Of a DNA stretch of 64,000 nt, positions 48,505 through 59,985 are shown in pieces. The position numbers and the translations under genes were made by a program. The stretch lies in contig NC_077228.1 in assembly GCF_027887165.1 (NCBI RefSeq), positions 103,690,350-103,754,349 of the forward strand. Reading direction: 5' to 3'. The stretch comes from Monodelphis domestica (taxonomy: Eukaryota > Chordata > Mammalia > Didelphimorphia > Didelphidae). The stretch's first letter is position 1; the number at the start of each line of letters is the position of its first letter. A model generated the notes under the pieces. That model saw only the letters and a list, made by a program, of their open reading frames with translations. It was not told where the DNA came from and ran no database searches.

Positions 48505-48905
48505 GAAATGACACAAAAGGCATTTGGGTGGTTAAGTGGATAGAGTTTTGGACCTCAGACCAGAAAGACCTGACTACAAGTCCTAGCTGTGACTCTGGGT
48601 AAGTAATTTAATCCTAGTCTGCCTCAGTTTCCTAATCTATAAAATAGGAATAGTAATAAGACCAGCCTCCTACAGATGTTGTGAGGATAAAAGTAGATTT
48701 TTAAAAGCACACTGCTGGCCTCAGACACTTTCTAGATGTGTGACTCTGGGCAAGTCCCTTAACCCTCATTGCCTAGCTCTTACCACTCTTCTGCTTTGGA
48801 TCCTGCACATAGTACTGATTCTAAGATGAAAGGTTGGGCTTTTAATTTTTTTAAAGCACATTACAAATCTTTAAACACTATAGAAGTGCTGGTTATTGTT
48901 ATTAT
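48505..48905 (+). mobile_element. MIR/THER1-type SINE, host of 48711-48858
   Basis: Sense: aaggcatttgggtggttaag, cctaatctataaaatagg, then, after the nested SINE, attacaaatctttaaacact. Confidence 0.65.
48711..48858 (+). mobile_element. CORE-SINE, 5'-truncated, inside a MIR/THER1 element
   Basis: Starts at actgctggcctcagacactt and ends in a T/A-rich tail. The flanks taaaagcac and taaagcac are near-identical target duplications, and the host element resumes after it. Confidence 0.75.
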
Positions 48906-48944
48906 AGTGGTTATGAATTAATATCAAATCCCTATTTTCCTTTT

Positions 48945-49090
48945 CCTTTTATTCTTCCTTTTTTCCTTTATTCCTGTCCCTTCCTTTCTTTTTCTTTCTC
49001 CCTTCCATTTCTTCCTTCCTTCTTTCCTTCCTTTTTCTTTCTCCCATTCTTTCTCTTTCTTTCTCTTTTTCCTTTTTATTTCTTCTTCCT
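48945..49090. repeat. TTCC/TTTC polypyrimidine tract
   Basis: Pyrimidine-rich tract leading directly into the T-run of the 7SL pseudogene. Confidence 0.85.
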
Positions 49091-49102
49091 TTTTTTTTTT
49101 TA
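49091..49102 (-). other. Poly(A) tail of the 7SL retropseudogene
   Basis: An uninterrupted T-run on the plus strand immediately beside the 3' end of the 7SL match. It continues into a TTCC-rich tract. Confidence 0.65.
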
Positions 49103-49368
49103 AACTTATCTCTCTATCTTGCTCTGGCCAGATGTACAGTGGTTGCTCACAACCTGATTCCATTGTTGATTGGCACAAATGTTTTGACCTTATCTCTCTC
49201 TCACTTGGGCCTATTCACCCTTCCTTAAGCAGATGGTGACTCCCTGCTCCCAGGAATCTCACCCTATTGGGCCTATCTCAGTTAGGACACAAGATCAGCT
49301 CTACTCCACTGCAGCTCACTCTGGAGCTCAAGTGAGCCACCACCTACTCAGTAGTGGTGATCATAGGT
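49103..49368 (-). pseudogene. RN7SL: 7SL (SRP) RNA retropseudogene
   Basis: Read on the minus strand, this matches signal-recognition-particle 7SL RNA along most of its length. On the plus strand it shows the reversed landmarks: a cagtggttgctcaca segment, gattggcacaaatgttttgacct (7SL: gatcagcacgggagttttgacct), cttgggcctattcaccc, ccttaagcagatggtgact, cccgctcccgggagg-like ctccctgctcccagg, and actgcagctcactctgg. A T-run at 49091-49102 is the poly(A) tail of the minus-strand copy, which indicates LINE-mediated retroposition. Divergence is substantial and the 5' Alu-domain end is eroded, so it is not a functional gene. Confidence 0.85.
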
Positions 49369-49812
49369 TTGTTCAACTACACTCATCTGCTCCTTTTTTC
49401 AATATCATCTTTTATTGTTTAATTCTTCCAGTTTACATACTTCTCCTATACTTTTCAAGATTTCCTCATTTGTGATATTTGGGGGGTTATTGGTTGATTT
49501 CCTCATGTTTAAATTTTCATGTATAGTTCATTAATCCTCTATTTTGTTAAGGCATATTGCCAAAGGTATCCTTTTCCCTGCATTGCCATTGTCCCCCACA
49601 ATCTTTCTCATCATAATCAGTCTCTTTCACATATTTATGGGGTTTTCTTATGACAGATTCTTTGATCCACTCATTGGTCAAGATGTCATTGAGAAGTAAT
49701 GCCAGAAGCAAGACATATTTCCTAAGATGAGATGCTCCAGGGCTGTGACTTCTTCCTCTGCATATTATTCCCATAGTGGATTTTTACTCTAGGGGCTTCT
49801 TAAAGAATTAGC

Positions 49813-50481
49813 TTTAGCCTTTGACCCAGCCATAGCACTGCTGGGTTTGTACCCCCAAAGAGATAATAAGGAAAAATACTTGTACAAGAATATTCATAGC
49901 TGTGCTCTTTGTGGCGGCCAAAAACTGGAAAACGAGGGGATGCCCTTCGATTGGGGAATGGCTGAACAAATTGTGGTATATGTTGGTGATGGAATACTAT
50001 TGTGCTAAAAGGAATAAAGAACTAGAGAAATTCCATGTGAACTGGAACAACCTCCAGGAAGTGATGCATAGTGAGAGGAGCAGAACCAGGTGAACATTGT
50101 CCACAGAGGCTGATACACTGTGGTACAATTGAATGTAATGGACTTCTCCATTAGTGTCAATGCAATGTCCCTGAACAATCTGCAGGGATTTAGGAGAAAA
50201 AAACACTATCCACAAGCAGAAGTCAAAAAGTGGGAGTAAAAACACCAAGGAAAGGCAACTGCTTGACTACAGGGGTGGAGGGGATACGTTTGAGGAAAGA
50301 CTAAATGAACACCCTAATGCAAATACCAACAACATGGAAATGAGTTTGGATCAAGGACACATGTGATACCCAGAGGAATCACGTGTCACCTGGGGCGGGG
50401 GGAGGAAAAGAAAATGATCTTTGTTTCCAATGAATAATGTTTGAAAATGACCAAATAAAATAATGTTTAAAAGGGGGAAAA
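49813..50481 (+). mobile_element. L1 3' end, 5'-truncated, with target duplications
   Basis: Starts within the ORF2 C-terminal region (translation includes a GEWLNKLWYMLVMEYY-like stretch) and runs through the 3'UTR to a gaccaaataaaataatg tail. Flanked by AAAGAATTAGC at 49802-49812 and 50482-50492. Sharp duplications and low divergence from sibling copies mark it as one of the younger insertions. Confidence 0.85.
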
Positions 50482-50554
50482 AAAGAATTAGCCTCAGGAA
50501 AGGTCTGGGATTCAGCTGGGAGTGATATACTAGTTATTATCCTATGATTTTGTG

Positions 50555-50690
50555 TCCAATCCTTTTATTTTACAGATGGGAAAAATGAGTCAGAGAAAGA
50601 TAAAGTGACTTGCCCAAGGTCATGCAGTTAGTGGTAGAGCCAGGATTAATTCCAAATCCAGCATTCTTACCATTGTTCTACATTGCTTTC
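50555..50690 (-). mobile_element. MIR-type SINE fragment
   Basis: ttttacagatgggaaaaat, aagtgacttgcccaaggtca, cagttagtggtagagccagg. Confidence 0.55.
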
Positions 50691-50877
50691 TTTCAACTTA
50701 TTCATCTGAATATAAACTGTATTCCTAAAATGAAATCTCTTTAAAAGTAAAAATGTGTATGTGCTGACAAAGAATGATTTTAAGTTTATGGTACAGAAGT
50801 ATATTTATAGAAAATTTATGTTGCCACTTTTTTCCATTTAAAAATTTAAAAAAATTGTAATGATACTCTTAAAAACA

Positions 50878-51072
50878 AAAATCTTTGCCTTCTATCTTAG
50901 AATCAATACTGTATGCTGGTTCCAAGGCAGAAGAGCAGTAAAGGCTAGGCAATGGGGGTTAAGTGTCTTGCCCAAGGTCACTCAGCTAGGAAGAATCTGA
51001 GGTCAGATCTGAACCCAGGTTCCCCCATCTCTAGGCCTGACTCTCAATCTACTGAGCCATCTAGTTAACCCT
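50878..51072 (-). mobile_element. CORE-SINE
   Basis: Antisense: aatctttgccttctatctta to gagccatctagttaac. Confidence 0.85.
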
Positions 51073-51079
51073 TCTTGAT

Positions 51080-52260
51080 ACCCTTTTAAAAACACCTTTC
51101 AGTGACTCCCCTGTTCCCAACAAGAGAATAGTTCCCTACAACAAAGCTGATTCTTTCCATTAAAATAAAAATGTTTTATTTACTTTTATCACCACCTCTT
51201 TATTCTTATTGCTTTTCTTTGTCATTCCACACTCAAAGTCTACACAATCAAGATTTGAAAAATAGGTGTGTTCTCTGTCCAAACCAATATAATATTTGAC
51301 ATTTTCCCTTAGATGTTGGTAAAGTCCTTTTGTTTGGTGGCAAGTTGAGGGAGAAGAGAGAATCTACAAACTCTGAACTGGGTAAATAAGGGGAAGGTCA
51401 TGATTCTCTCTGACCATATGTCAAGAGAATCAGGGGGGCTCAGAGGGCCCTCAAGGTGAAGCTAGTAGAGTGGGCAGCAACAGTAGAAAGAGTTAAGGTC
51501 TACCACCCTCAACAACTCAGAGATGTGGGCCTGAGTTACAGAGGAGTGAAGAAAATCTCACATGGGACTGGGCAGGGGTTTATCTGGTTGTGGGGGCCCC
51601 AAGGTCTTACAGAAATCAAGAACTGAAATTATTGAACAACTGACCCCATTAGCCCTCCCTGTCCCTTAGGGAAGTACACTTTCTAGTTCTGATGGCTGGG
51701 TTTTTCTCTCCTTATGGGGCTTCCCAGATCAGAAGTTTCTGGAATCAGTCTGACTGGCCAACCTCAAAGCTGAGATCACAGCTCAAATGTCAAAACACCA
51801 ACAGTTCCCATTGGTTTTCTCCAAATCTAGGGAAGAGGGACAAGTAACTCCAGGTAGTGATTAGGCCTTGAATGGAGAGCCAAAAAGTCATGAACTGAGT
51901 CACCTTGTGAAGCATGGATTTAAATAAGAATGACATGCAATAATCCTTGTCATTGTTCTCCACCACCCCTATGATGAACATTCCCCGTTCCTTTAGTCTA
52001 GGGCTCATATGGCATTGTCTTGAGTTCCTTTTCATTTTTCTCAACCAGCCTTAATGTGATAATTTCCAGAACTCCTGAGAGAAAAGTAGTCAGCAAAGAG
52101 ATGAAAACAAAAGCTTGAGTAAACAGAGTTTCATATTTTTTCTGACCCTTTAGGTACCATTTTACTACCCCATCCAAGTTTCTTTCAGTTTCTAGGGGAT
52201 TGACATTATTGCCATCTCTCAGGACTGGATACCAGGATTCTTTGTTTGTTTTTTATCAGC
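51080..52260. other. Repeat-poor CSRP1 3' flank
   Basis: No gene or mobile element recognised. It could include the distal CSRP1 3'UTR if a later poly(A) site is used. Confidence 0.4.
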
Positions 52261-52266
52261 TTTATT
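52261..52266 (-). terminator. CSRP1: Candidate CSRP1 poly(A) signal AATAAA
   Basis: A minus-strand AATAAA in repeat-free sequence, 1.64 kb past the stop codon. It is the first canonical hexamer noticed. A real site could be a variant hexamer closer to the stop. Confidence 0.3.
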
Positions 52267-53724
52267 GATTACATAAGAAATTAGCTTAAATACATTGTCC
52301 TTTCCAATGGCAGATATCACAGATGTATCCCTCAGAATAAATTTGTCCTAGCCCGATGGTTCTTCCAAGGTCTCCTACTTCCCTGGTCAAGATCCAGTCT
52401 CACACTCTCCCAAGGACTGCTTCTTCCCTCAGGGTCTAGCAGTGATAGGGGTGGTTGGAGCAAAAAAGGGACTTAGAGAAAGAAGGATTGAGGGAAGGGA
52501 AAAGGTAATGGTGGAAGGAAGAGAATATGAGCCCAGCTAGGAGACCCTAAAAAAAGATCATTGCAGGATGGTTAAGAGGTAGGTTGGGATAGATAGAAAA
52601 ATGTCTAAGTGGTTTGGAATCTCTAAACTACATCAAAATCTTCCCCTTACAAGTTTTGGAAATTTCTACAGAGTGGAGAATAGACTGAAGAACCCCTGGA
52701 GAGGAGCTAGGAAAGGGTTAGGGCTCTAGGCTGGCCACCAAAATCTCTAGCCTGAAGATTCCCCCTGATGAGAGTTAGCTTTGAGTTCCCTGAGGTTTGG
52801 ATCACTGACTGATGTTCAGGAGTCTAGTTTAGCCCAGAACTCCTTATGCCATCAAAGCAATGGTGTGGACCACTGGGGGATTCCAAAACTGACCCTGCCT
52901 TTGAGGGAGCTCCAGACTGGAGGTGATATGGGCCTGATCCCAGTGCTCTAGGCCTGTGGCTAGCAGAGACCATTCCCAGCACCTCCTAACAGGAGTAACG
53001 TGGGCACTGTACAGACTGCCGGCAAGAACAAAGAGGCCTCAAGCAAACAGTACTGAGCATTCAAATCCATTGTTGTCCTCGAAGGTCAAATATAATGTTT
53101 GAATGTGTGCAGTCAAGCAGTGTTTAAATGTGTACATGCACACTCAGAGAGTGTGCCCACGTGAGCAAGGGTGTTGCCCATTCCAAGCCTTTGTGGGAAC
53201 ACAAAACTTCAAGGTTCTATCCTGTGGAAATTGCCACCATCCCCTTGTCTGAAGGCATCTGGGAGTGGGATGAATCCAAGTGATGGTCTGAATATTGATG
53301 CCCTTCTTCTTATGCCTCTTACCTCCTCCTTTCCCCTATGTGCCCCAAACCAAATCCTGGGAAGGCTTTTATATATATTCTTCATCCTTATCCCTTCCTT
53401 TGTCTTCCCTTCCCACATTCTCTTCTGGCTAGTATAGTTTTCTGGGATTCAGGAAATTGTTTCGGATCCTTTGGCCAATCTATGCAGTTAGCAGATGGAG
53501 TGAGGGGGCTAAAAGACAAAAATTCTGGAGAGCTAGGGGCGAGGATGCAGGATCACTTCTTGGAAAAGCATTAGTACTAGAAGTCCTTTAGAATGTTCAC
53601 ACTAGAAATGGTATCAACTAGGTAAGGTGAGCAAGAAGGTGGGCCCTAGAAGCCCAGTATCCCAAGCAAAAACCCATACTGCACAAAACCAAAACCTGTG
53701 ATTATAGATGCTAGTATAAGTGGC

Positions 53725-53729
<5 letters not shown>

Positions 53730-53767
<38 letters not shown>

Positions 53768-53803
53768 GTGGGAAAAAAAGAGAGACAGAGAGAGAGAGAG
53801 AAG
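53730..53803. repeat. (GA)n microsatellite in the inferred CSRP1 3'UTR
   Basis: GA units 53731-53766 and 53780-53801. It lies 105-180 bp past the CSRP1 stop, so a CU-rich tract is expected in the mRNA. Confidence 0.95.
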
Positions 53804-53907
53804 CAGGTAGCTTCTTTATCTAGCCTGGTCTACATAGACAAGGGCTGGAGTTGGCATTGGTGAGGCACCAGAGGTGAGCAAAGGAAATGGGAACACTGGC
53901 AACTGCT

Positions 53908-53984
53908 TCACTCCGAATGGACCAAAGCCCCAGCTCCTTGGCCAAAGCCAAATCCTTTGGGCCCAAAGTTTTTGGCGTAACATC
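53908..53984 (-). CDS. CSRP1: CSRP1 terminal coding exon (C-terminus and stop)
   Basis: 77 nt of coding sequence after the acceptor tttgcag|GATG. It completes the Gly codon, then reads [18 protein letters not shown] and ALVHSE, then TGA, identical to the remembered mammalian C-terminus (residues 169-193). It supplies the last zinc Cys of LIM2, the [11 protein letters not shown] basic/Gly motif and the conserved tail. The 3'UTR continues toward lower coordinates, where a (GA)n tract (53730-53803) would be transcribed as (TC)n. Confidence 0.95.
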
Positions 53985-54749
53985 CTGCAAAGGAAACAGA
54001 TGGTTAGATTTCCATTTGTCACAAAGGCCAGGTGGGAGCATGTTGGGGACAGGCTCAGGTACCAAGATTACCATCCTTGCTGCCCATTGTTGCCTGTGAG
54101 GCAATCCACCTTCCTCTCATCTATAAAAGGCTTTGTGGGACAGTGGAAAGCATGAGGATGTTGGACCTAGAACACCTACCAGATTCAAGTACCTTAATTT
54201 CCTTATCTATAAAATAGGGCTACGACTTATACTTCCTAGCTCTTAGGGTGCAGTGAGAATTCCTAAATCTTAAAACATGGTAGTTTCCTTGAACTTCTCT
54301 TCCTCCTCTGTAAAATGAGCACCTCCACCAGTAGATCTGAACTCCTCAAGGGTAGAGATTGTCTCACTATTTGTATTTGTATCTTCAGCAACACACTCTG
54401 TTTCTGTCCCAGAGTAAGTACTTTTAAAAAAGCCTTTTTATGCATTCCTACAATAAATTTTTGGTATGAAAATTGGCTTTGATTTCCTCTACTTTGCTCC
54501 AAAGTTCCCCTGATGCCCTATTTATTCAGAGGCAATCTATATACTTACACATCTTAAATTAGAAGGTAGAGATGCAGTTAAGTATATTTCATTACCCCAA
54601 GTCTTCATTTGTGGAAGACAGGCCTAGATGATTTCTGAAACACCTTCTTGCCCTAAGATGTGGTGCTTCTTTCATGGAGTATGGATTAATCTATCACATG
54701 GTGGGCCTAAAGTCATATCCAGCAGCCTCACCCTCACCCAGCTACTCAC
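53985..54749 (-). other. CSRP1: CSRP1 last intron
   Basis: A 765-bp GT-AG intron interrupting a Gly codon after its first base. It contains a MIR-like piece (about 54110-54290) and an L2-like tail (about 54340-54480). Confidence 0.9.
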
Positions 54750-54843
54750 CTTTGCAGTAGATTTCCCCATCCTTGTCTGCCAAGGTAGTGGACTCCAGGC
54801 CTTTGCCACACTTGGCACACCGGAAGCAAGACTTGTGCCAGGA
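54750..54843 (-). CDS. CSRP1: CSRP1 coding exon 5 (LIM2, second half)
   Basis: This 94-nt exon lies between cttcccag|TCCTGG and TGCAAAG|gtgagt. It encodes [18 protein letters not shown] then [13 protein letters not shown], and ends with the first base of a Gly codon. The zinc ligands H and C (HKSC), C-A-K-C and the Cys of IYCK fit the LIM spacing C-X2-C-X17-H-X2-C-X2-C-X2-C-X17-C-X2-C when joined to exons 4 and 6. Human has HKAC where this reads HKSC. Phases match on both sides. Confidence 0.95.
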
Positions 54844-55109
54844 CTGGGAAGAGAAGGGAATGGGTGTGTGAGCTGTTCTGTAGTCAATCCTCCCACTCTA
54901 GCCCCTAGGGGAAACTGTGCTGAGTGAACTTCAAGATACTAATGAGGTCTACATTGCCAATGGAGCTAAGAAAAGCGAACTTCAAGTTCCAGATTGGAGA
55001 GGGAGTCAGAGACAGCGAATATGTACGGGAGACATCTCAGTTATTAATATAACCAGTTGAACTCAGTTGTAGTCTGTCCTGCAGTCAGCTAGCAGCCAAG
55101 TGAAGCACT

Positions 55110-55560
55110 AAGTACTGGGGGGTAGAAGGAAATGTAAAAGACAATTCCTGTCCTCAAGGAGCTTATTAAGTGGGGGAGAAAACATGCAGATAAATATGTT
55201 CACACAGGATTGAAACAGGATAATTCGTAGATCTCGGGGAAAAAAGGCACTAAAATTAAAGAAGATGTGCTTCTTGCAGGAGGTAGAACTTTGGGTGAGA
55301 CCTGAAGGAAGCCAGAAGATAGAGATGAGAAGGGAGGAGAACATTCCAGGCACAAGGGACAGCCAGTGAAATGTTGAGAGTCAAGAGACAGATTGTAGTG
55401 TTTGAGGAAAAGCAGATGGACCATTGTCACTGGATCCGGAGTATTCTGAAGGGAGTAAGATGTAAGAAGACATGGGAGGTAGGAAGAGACTAGATGATAA
55501 AGGACTTCAAAAGCTAAACAGATTTTTATGTTTGACCCTGGAGGTAATATGGTCATCATT
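55110..55560 (+). mobile_element. Unclassified old interspersed repeat
   Basis: Shares the order 'caaggagctt', 'aaggcactaaaattaa', 'ggaggagaacattccaggca', 'gatgtaagaagac' and 'gaccctggaggtaatatgg' with 7870-8300 and 19730-19990. It is therefore a real multi-copy family, but the family name was not recognised. Confidence 0.5.
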
Positions 55561-55572
55561 TGGCCAAAAAGC

Positions 55573-55803
55573 TAGTATTGTTGTTGTTGTTCAGCTGTTT
55601 CCAAGATCCCATTTGGAGTTTTCTTGGCAGAGGTACTGAAGTGGTTTGCCATTTCCTTCTCAAGCTCATATGATAAATGAGGAAACTGAGGCAAATAGGG
55701 TGAAGTGACCTGCCAAAGGCCACAAGCTAGTATGTGTCTGAGGCCAGATTTGAACTCAGGAAGAGGAGGCATTCTACTATACTATACTATCTAGCTGCTC
55801 TCC
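55573..55803 (-). mobile_element. Longer CORE-SINE in a CSRP1 intron
   Basis: Antisense: tattgttgttgttgttcagc, ttgccatttccttctcaagc, tttgaactcaggaag, atctagctgctctcc. A small TACTA repeat lies near its head. Confidence 0.8.
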
Positions 55804-55922
55804 TCCCCCCCAAAATCTAGATACCAAAAGACTTGTTTTAATAATTTTTTAAATGTCTGCAAAATTCTTTTCCTTTTAGGATGATTTCTCATCTATTGTC
55901 TCTTTTTATAAAAGTAGAAAGA

Positions 55923-56135
55923 GGAGGCAGCTAGGTGGCTCAGTGGATAGAGAACCAGGCCTGGCAATAGGAGTCCTGCATTCAAATATGGCCTCAGACA
56001 CTTCCTAGCTATGTGACCTTAGGCAAGTCACTTAAACCCCCATTTCTTAGTCTTCATTACTCTTCTGCTTTGGGACCAATATATATTATTGATTCTAAGA
56101 CAGAAGGCAAGGGTTCTAATAAGTAAATAAATACA
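55923..56135 (+). mobile_element. CORE-SINE in a CSRP1 intron
   Basis: Sense: aggaggcagctaggtggctc to ctaagacagaaggcaaggg with an A-rich tail. Confidence 0.85.
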
Positions 56136-56739
56136 TGAATAAAATAGAAGTAGAAAGAATAAATACTAGATCTGAGTTCAAAAGATCCAAGCTCTAATCA
56201 CATTTTTAATCCTGAGCAAATCACTTGCTCACTAGGTCTCTACTTTCTTGTCTGTAAAATGGTGTGTGTGTGTGGGGGGTGATAATAATAACAATAATAT
56301 TCTCAGGACCTGTCTCATAGGACTATTGAGCAAAAAGTGCATTGTAGACCCTAAAGGGTCATACAACAGAATAGATACAAATGTCCCCTCTTTTACAGAT
56401 AGGGAAAATGAAACCTAGAGAGAATAACCAAAGTAAAACAGTTAATTGAGTGACCAAGCAAAGATTGGTAATCTATTCTCCTGAATCGCCACCCCAGGGC
56501 CATACTTCCCTGGATTGTATTTACTACTCCTCTGCATTCATTTATGAGTTGTACCTCCCTACTAATTTGGAAACGCCATGACAAGAAAGAAGTTCGATTA
56601 TTTTGTGCTTCCTAAGGTGGGGATTGCCAAAGATCTGTTGGTTTGAATTGCTTCCAGTTCTATTTTTTTCTCCCCTGATGACTGTCCTAGGTCTTATTAC
56701 TTCACCAAGTTATACTTCAATCCCTACCCCCTACCCCTT

Positions 56740-56938
56740 TTTAAAAACCTTACCTTCCATCTTAGAATCAATCCTGTGTATTGGTTCCAAGCAAAAGAGA
56801 GGTAAGTGCTAGGCAATGAAGGTTAACTGACTTGTCCAAGGTCACACAGCTAGGAAGTGTCTGAGGAGAGAATTGAACCCAGGACCTCCTGTCTCTGTGC
56901 CTGGCTCTCCATCTACTGAGTCATCAAGCTACCTCATC
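56740..56938 (-). mobile_element. CORE-SINE in a CSRP1 intron
   Basis: Antisense: aaaaaccttaccttccatct to gagtcatcaagctacctc. Confidence 0.85.
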
Positions 56939-56944
56939 ACTTCT

Positions 56945-58250
56945 GTCTTTTAAAATACCTAGCTTCCTTTTTTCCTGGTCCCATAGCCCTGTACTCTATT
57001 GTTGTTTGTTTATTTTTTTGTTTTTCCTGGTTCCCACCCATCGGCCTCTACTCAGCTAAGACAGCAAGGGACAGTCTTTCATCCCTGAGGTGGGAAAAGG
57101 GAGAAGGCAAATGGAAAAGAAGTATCCAGAGAAGACAGTGAAACTCCAAAGTACTCAAACCAAGATGCGGGGAAAGAGGAACTTAGTACCAGAATTGAGG
57201 TCCACTTAAATTCTTTAAAAAGGTCATTAAATTACACTCGGAGAACCCAGTCGGTCTGGAAGACCCAGCTTCAGAACAAACCTATGTCTCCAACACTGAT
57301 GTTCAAGCAAGATTTCTATTTTCCTCCCAACCTTGAATAAGTCCAGCCAAGCCCAGCAAGGTCATAGATTTGGGATCCCCCTCAGTTGACTAGGTCCTGG
57401 GAACTTCCTCCTTTACCCAAAGGCCATCACTTCAAGGAAGAGGATTGTACCAAAGAAAACTGCTCAAAGTACTTTTAGCTCTGGGGGGAAAGTGCACTGT
57501 GGTTCAGTGTCTCACTAGGAATTTTGGACCAGCAATGGCCATATGTGTTTCCTATCTAGACTTAATGGCAAGTGAACATGGCTATATGTTCCTTTATGGA
57601 AAGAAGCAAGATTGGGGCTTGCGAAATTTGGCTTGGGATCTCCCCAAAATAGCCAAGTTCCTAGCAGATGAATCTCATCAGAAATCATTTAATGAGCCGA
57701 GTTGCTGATACATGGACAGCTACCAGAGATAAAGAGGATACCAAAACACAGCATTCCAGATGGGGACAAAATGGTACCTTTCCAGGGCAAACAGGATGCT
57801 GGGTTTGAGGAAGAAAAGAATACAGTGAAGAAAACAGGGGTGGGGACAGTGGTGGAATGGGAACTGTTCATCTCAACTACAAACAAACTGTCTCCAACTG
57901 CAGGAAAGTAAAATAATCTCTGGTACCCTGAGTTTGTTGAGCTCCCCAAGTTTGTTCTTCCTGAGTTTGTTCTTCCCCAGATCCTGATGACCTTGGGTGA
58001 GTGACAGTGTAGCCAGTTATGGGATCAAGGAGTCCTAGGTTCCATTCTCATCTCCTCAGATTTCTTAGCAAGAACAAAAGCTCCCATTTCATGTCTCCCA
58101 GGCTGCAAATGGGTCAAATCCTGGATTACCCCATCACCCTTCTTATTGTTCATTTAATCAAGTTCCCCTCATTTCTACATTTCTACAACTCCAAAAATCT
58201 CTCTAGATTACCCTTTCTGGATCAAAAAAAAAGTGATAACTTTTTTTATT
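56945..58250. other. Single-copy CSRP1 intron segment
   Basis: 1.3 kb free of SINEs. A CArG-like cctttatgga occurs near 57592, one A/T short of consensus. No exon supported. Confidence 0.4.
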
Positions 58251-58254
58251 CTCT

Positions 58255-58580
58255 CGAAACATGAAGTACAACCTCCTACATGAAGCCTTTCAGGATCCTT
58301 CAAACTTGTAATGCCTCCCCCTATTACCTTGCTTTCCCAACATCTACTGGAAGCCTTTCCCAATCCTTCTTAATTCTAATGTCTTCCCTCTTATAATTAT
58401 TTCCCACATACTGCATATATGGCTAATTTGTACATATTTATTTCTTTGTTGTTTCCCCCCATTAGCTCCTTGAGGGCAGGGACTATCTTTTGTCTCTTTG
58501 TATCCCCAGTGCTTAGCACAGAGCCTGGCATATAAAGGTATCTTTTAATAAATATTCACTGAGTGATTGCCTGACTTGTA
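58255..58580 (+). mobile_element. L2 LINE 3' end
   Basis: Shows the L2 3' landmarks: tccttgagggcagggact, ccagtgcttagcacagagcctggc and ttaataaatattcactg. Confidence 0.7.
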
Positions 58581-58591
58581 GATGCATAGAG

Positions 58592-58960
58592 TCTTCCCTC
58601 CCTATATCGCGGTTCACTTATTAGGGATTCACTGTATTGCAGGTCTAAAAAAAAAATCTAATTCTGTATTGCAGAGTTTTCTCTATATCATGGGATTTTG
58701 CAGATGAATACCACACTGTACACAATGGAAATGCAGTACACCACTACCATTTGCATAAGTTTGCTATCATGAGATTGTAGGCAGCACACTATTGGCTGAT
58801 AAAAGGCAACCAACCACAGCACTGTGTTCTGTATCCTGGGCACTGATTGGCTTAGTGACTGTAGCATTAGTCTGTTTGCTCTCCTACTACTTGCAGATTT
58901 TCACCTATCCTGAGGTCTCTGGAATGTAACTCCTGCAATTAGTGAGATACTTTGTGTGCG
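58592..58960. mobile_element. Possible pogo/Tigger-like DNA element
   Basis: The left side carries ccctatatcgcggttcac and ggattcactgtattgcagg, resembling Tigger-type termini that use cgcgg motifs. The right side has ttgcagattttcaccta in inverse sense. Too eroded for firm naming. Confidence 0.35.
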
Positions 58961-58995
58961 CATGTATGTTTTTTCCCTCCAATAGAATATGTCTC

Positions 58996-59240
58996 TTGAG
59001 GTGACTAAATGACACAGTGAAAAGAGCACCAGGCTTGGAGTCAGGAAATCTTGAGTTCAAATTCAGCCTCAGATACTGGCTGTACAAATCATTCATCTTG
59101 TCTGCCTCAGTTTCCTCAACTGTAAAATGAAGATCACAATAGCATCTACCTCTTGGGGGTGTTGTGAGGATCAAATGAGATAATATTTATACAGGGCTAA
59201 GTACAGTGCCTGACATATACTGGGCACTTGGTAAAGGCTT
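58996..59240 (+). mobile_element. MIR/THER1-type SINE in a CSRP1 intron
   Basis: Sense: gaggtgactaaatgacacag, ctcaactgtaaaatgaag, ggatcaaatgagataata, gggcacttggtaaagg. Confidence 0.75.
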
Positions 59241-59753
59241 TTTCCCTTTCTTTCTCATCCCTTCATCACCACCACCCCTAGCTGAGGAAAAGAGACTATT
59301 TTATTTTTATCTTTGTAAGGTCAATGCCTATCACAGTCCCTGGCATACAGCAGGTACTTAATAAATGTCTCTTGATTAATTTTATCCCCATTACTAGGTT
59401 AGCCTTTGTTCAAGTCCTGAAGATAATAAATATGTGAGTTGATATTTATATCAACTGTCTTTTGTTCACTACATAGGATAATGGCTAAGGAGTAAGGAGA
59501 GTAGCCTAGAATTTAGCTGTAGTCCTCTAAAGTTGCCTCTGAAGTTCAGGGATCCTGGGCATGCCACTTTCAGAGGATTCTAGGTTTAAAGATAGAAGAG
59601 CCCTTAGAGATCATCTTGTCCCTCCCTTTCACTTTACAGATTAGGAATGAGAAGCCCAAAGCCATTAAATGACTTGCCTAAGGTCACCTGGGTAGAGTAA
59701 GGGGCAGAGCTAGAATGACTCTGGGCCTCTTCTGTAAAATGAGTTTGTTGAAT

Positions 59754-59985
59754 TAGGTGATCTAGTAGATAGTGCATTGGGCCTGGAGTCAAGAATATCT
59801 AAGTTCAAATCCAACCTGGATGCTTATTAGCTGTGTGACCCCAGGCAAGTCACTTAACCCTGTTGGTCTTAGTTTCCTCATCTGTAAAATGAGAAGGAGA
59901 GTGAGGTGGCCAAACCACTCCAAGTATCTTTGCCAAAAGAAAACCTCAAATAGGATAACCAAGAGTCAGATATGACCAAAACAGT
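59754..59985 (+). mobile_element. Longer CORE-SINE in a CSRP1 intron
   Basis: Sense: ttaggtgatctagtagatag, cctcatctgtaaaatgagaa, aagagtcagatatgaccaaa. Confidence 0.8.

Larger units (their letters stand above)
52261..53907 (-). other. CSRP1: CSRP1 3'UTR and downstream flank, inferred
   Basis: 1.6 kb downstream of the CSRP1 stop carries no recognisable SINE or LINE, which is unusual for this window. The first minus-strand AATAAA noticed is at 52261-52266 (plus tttatt), giving an inferred 3'UTR of about 1.65 kb. The poly(A) site itself is unproven. Confidence 0.4.

Noticed and set aside
57445-57949. Overlapping 69-87-codon frames on both strands in the CSRP1 intron
   Set aside because: No domain and no splice-site pairing with CSRP1. 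The lengths are expected by chance over this span.
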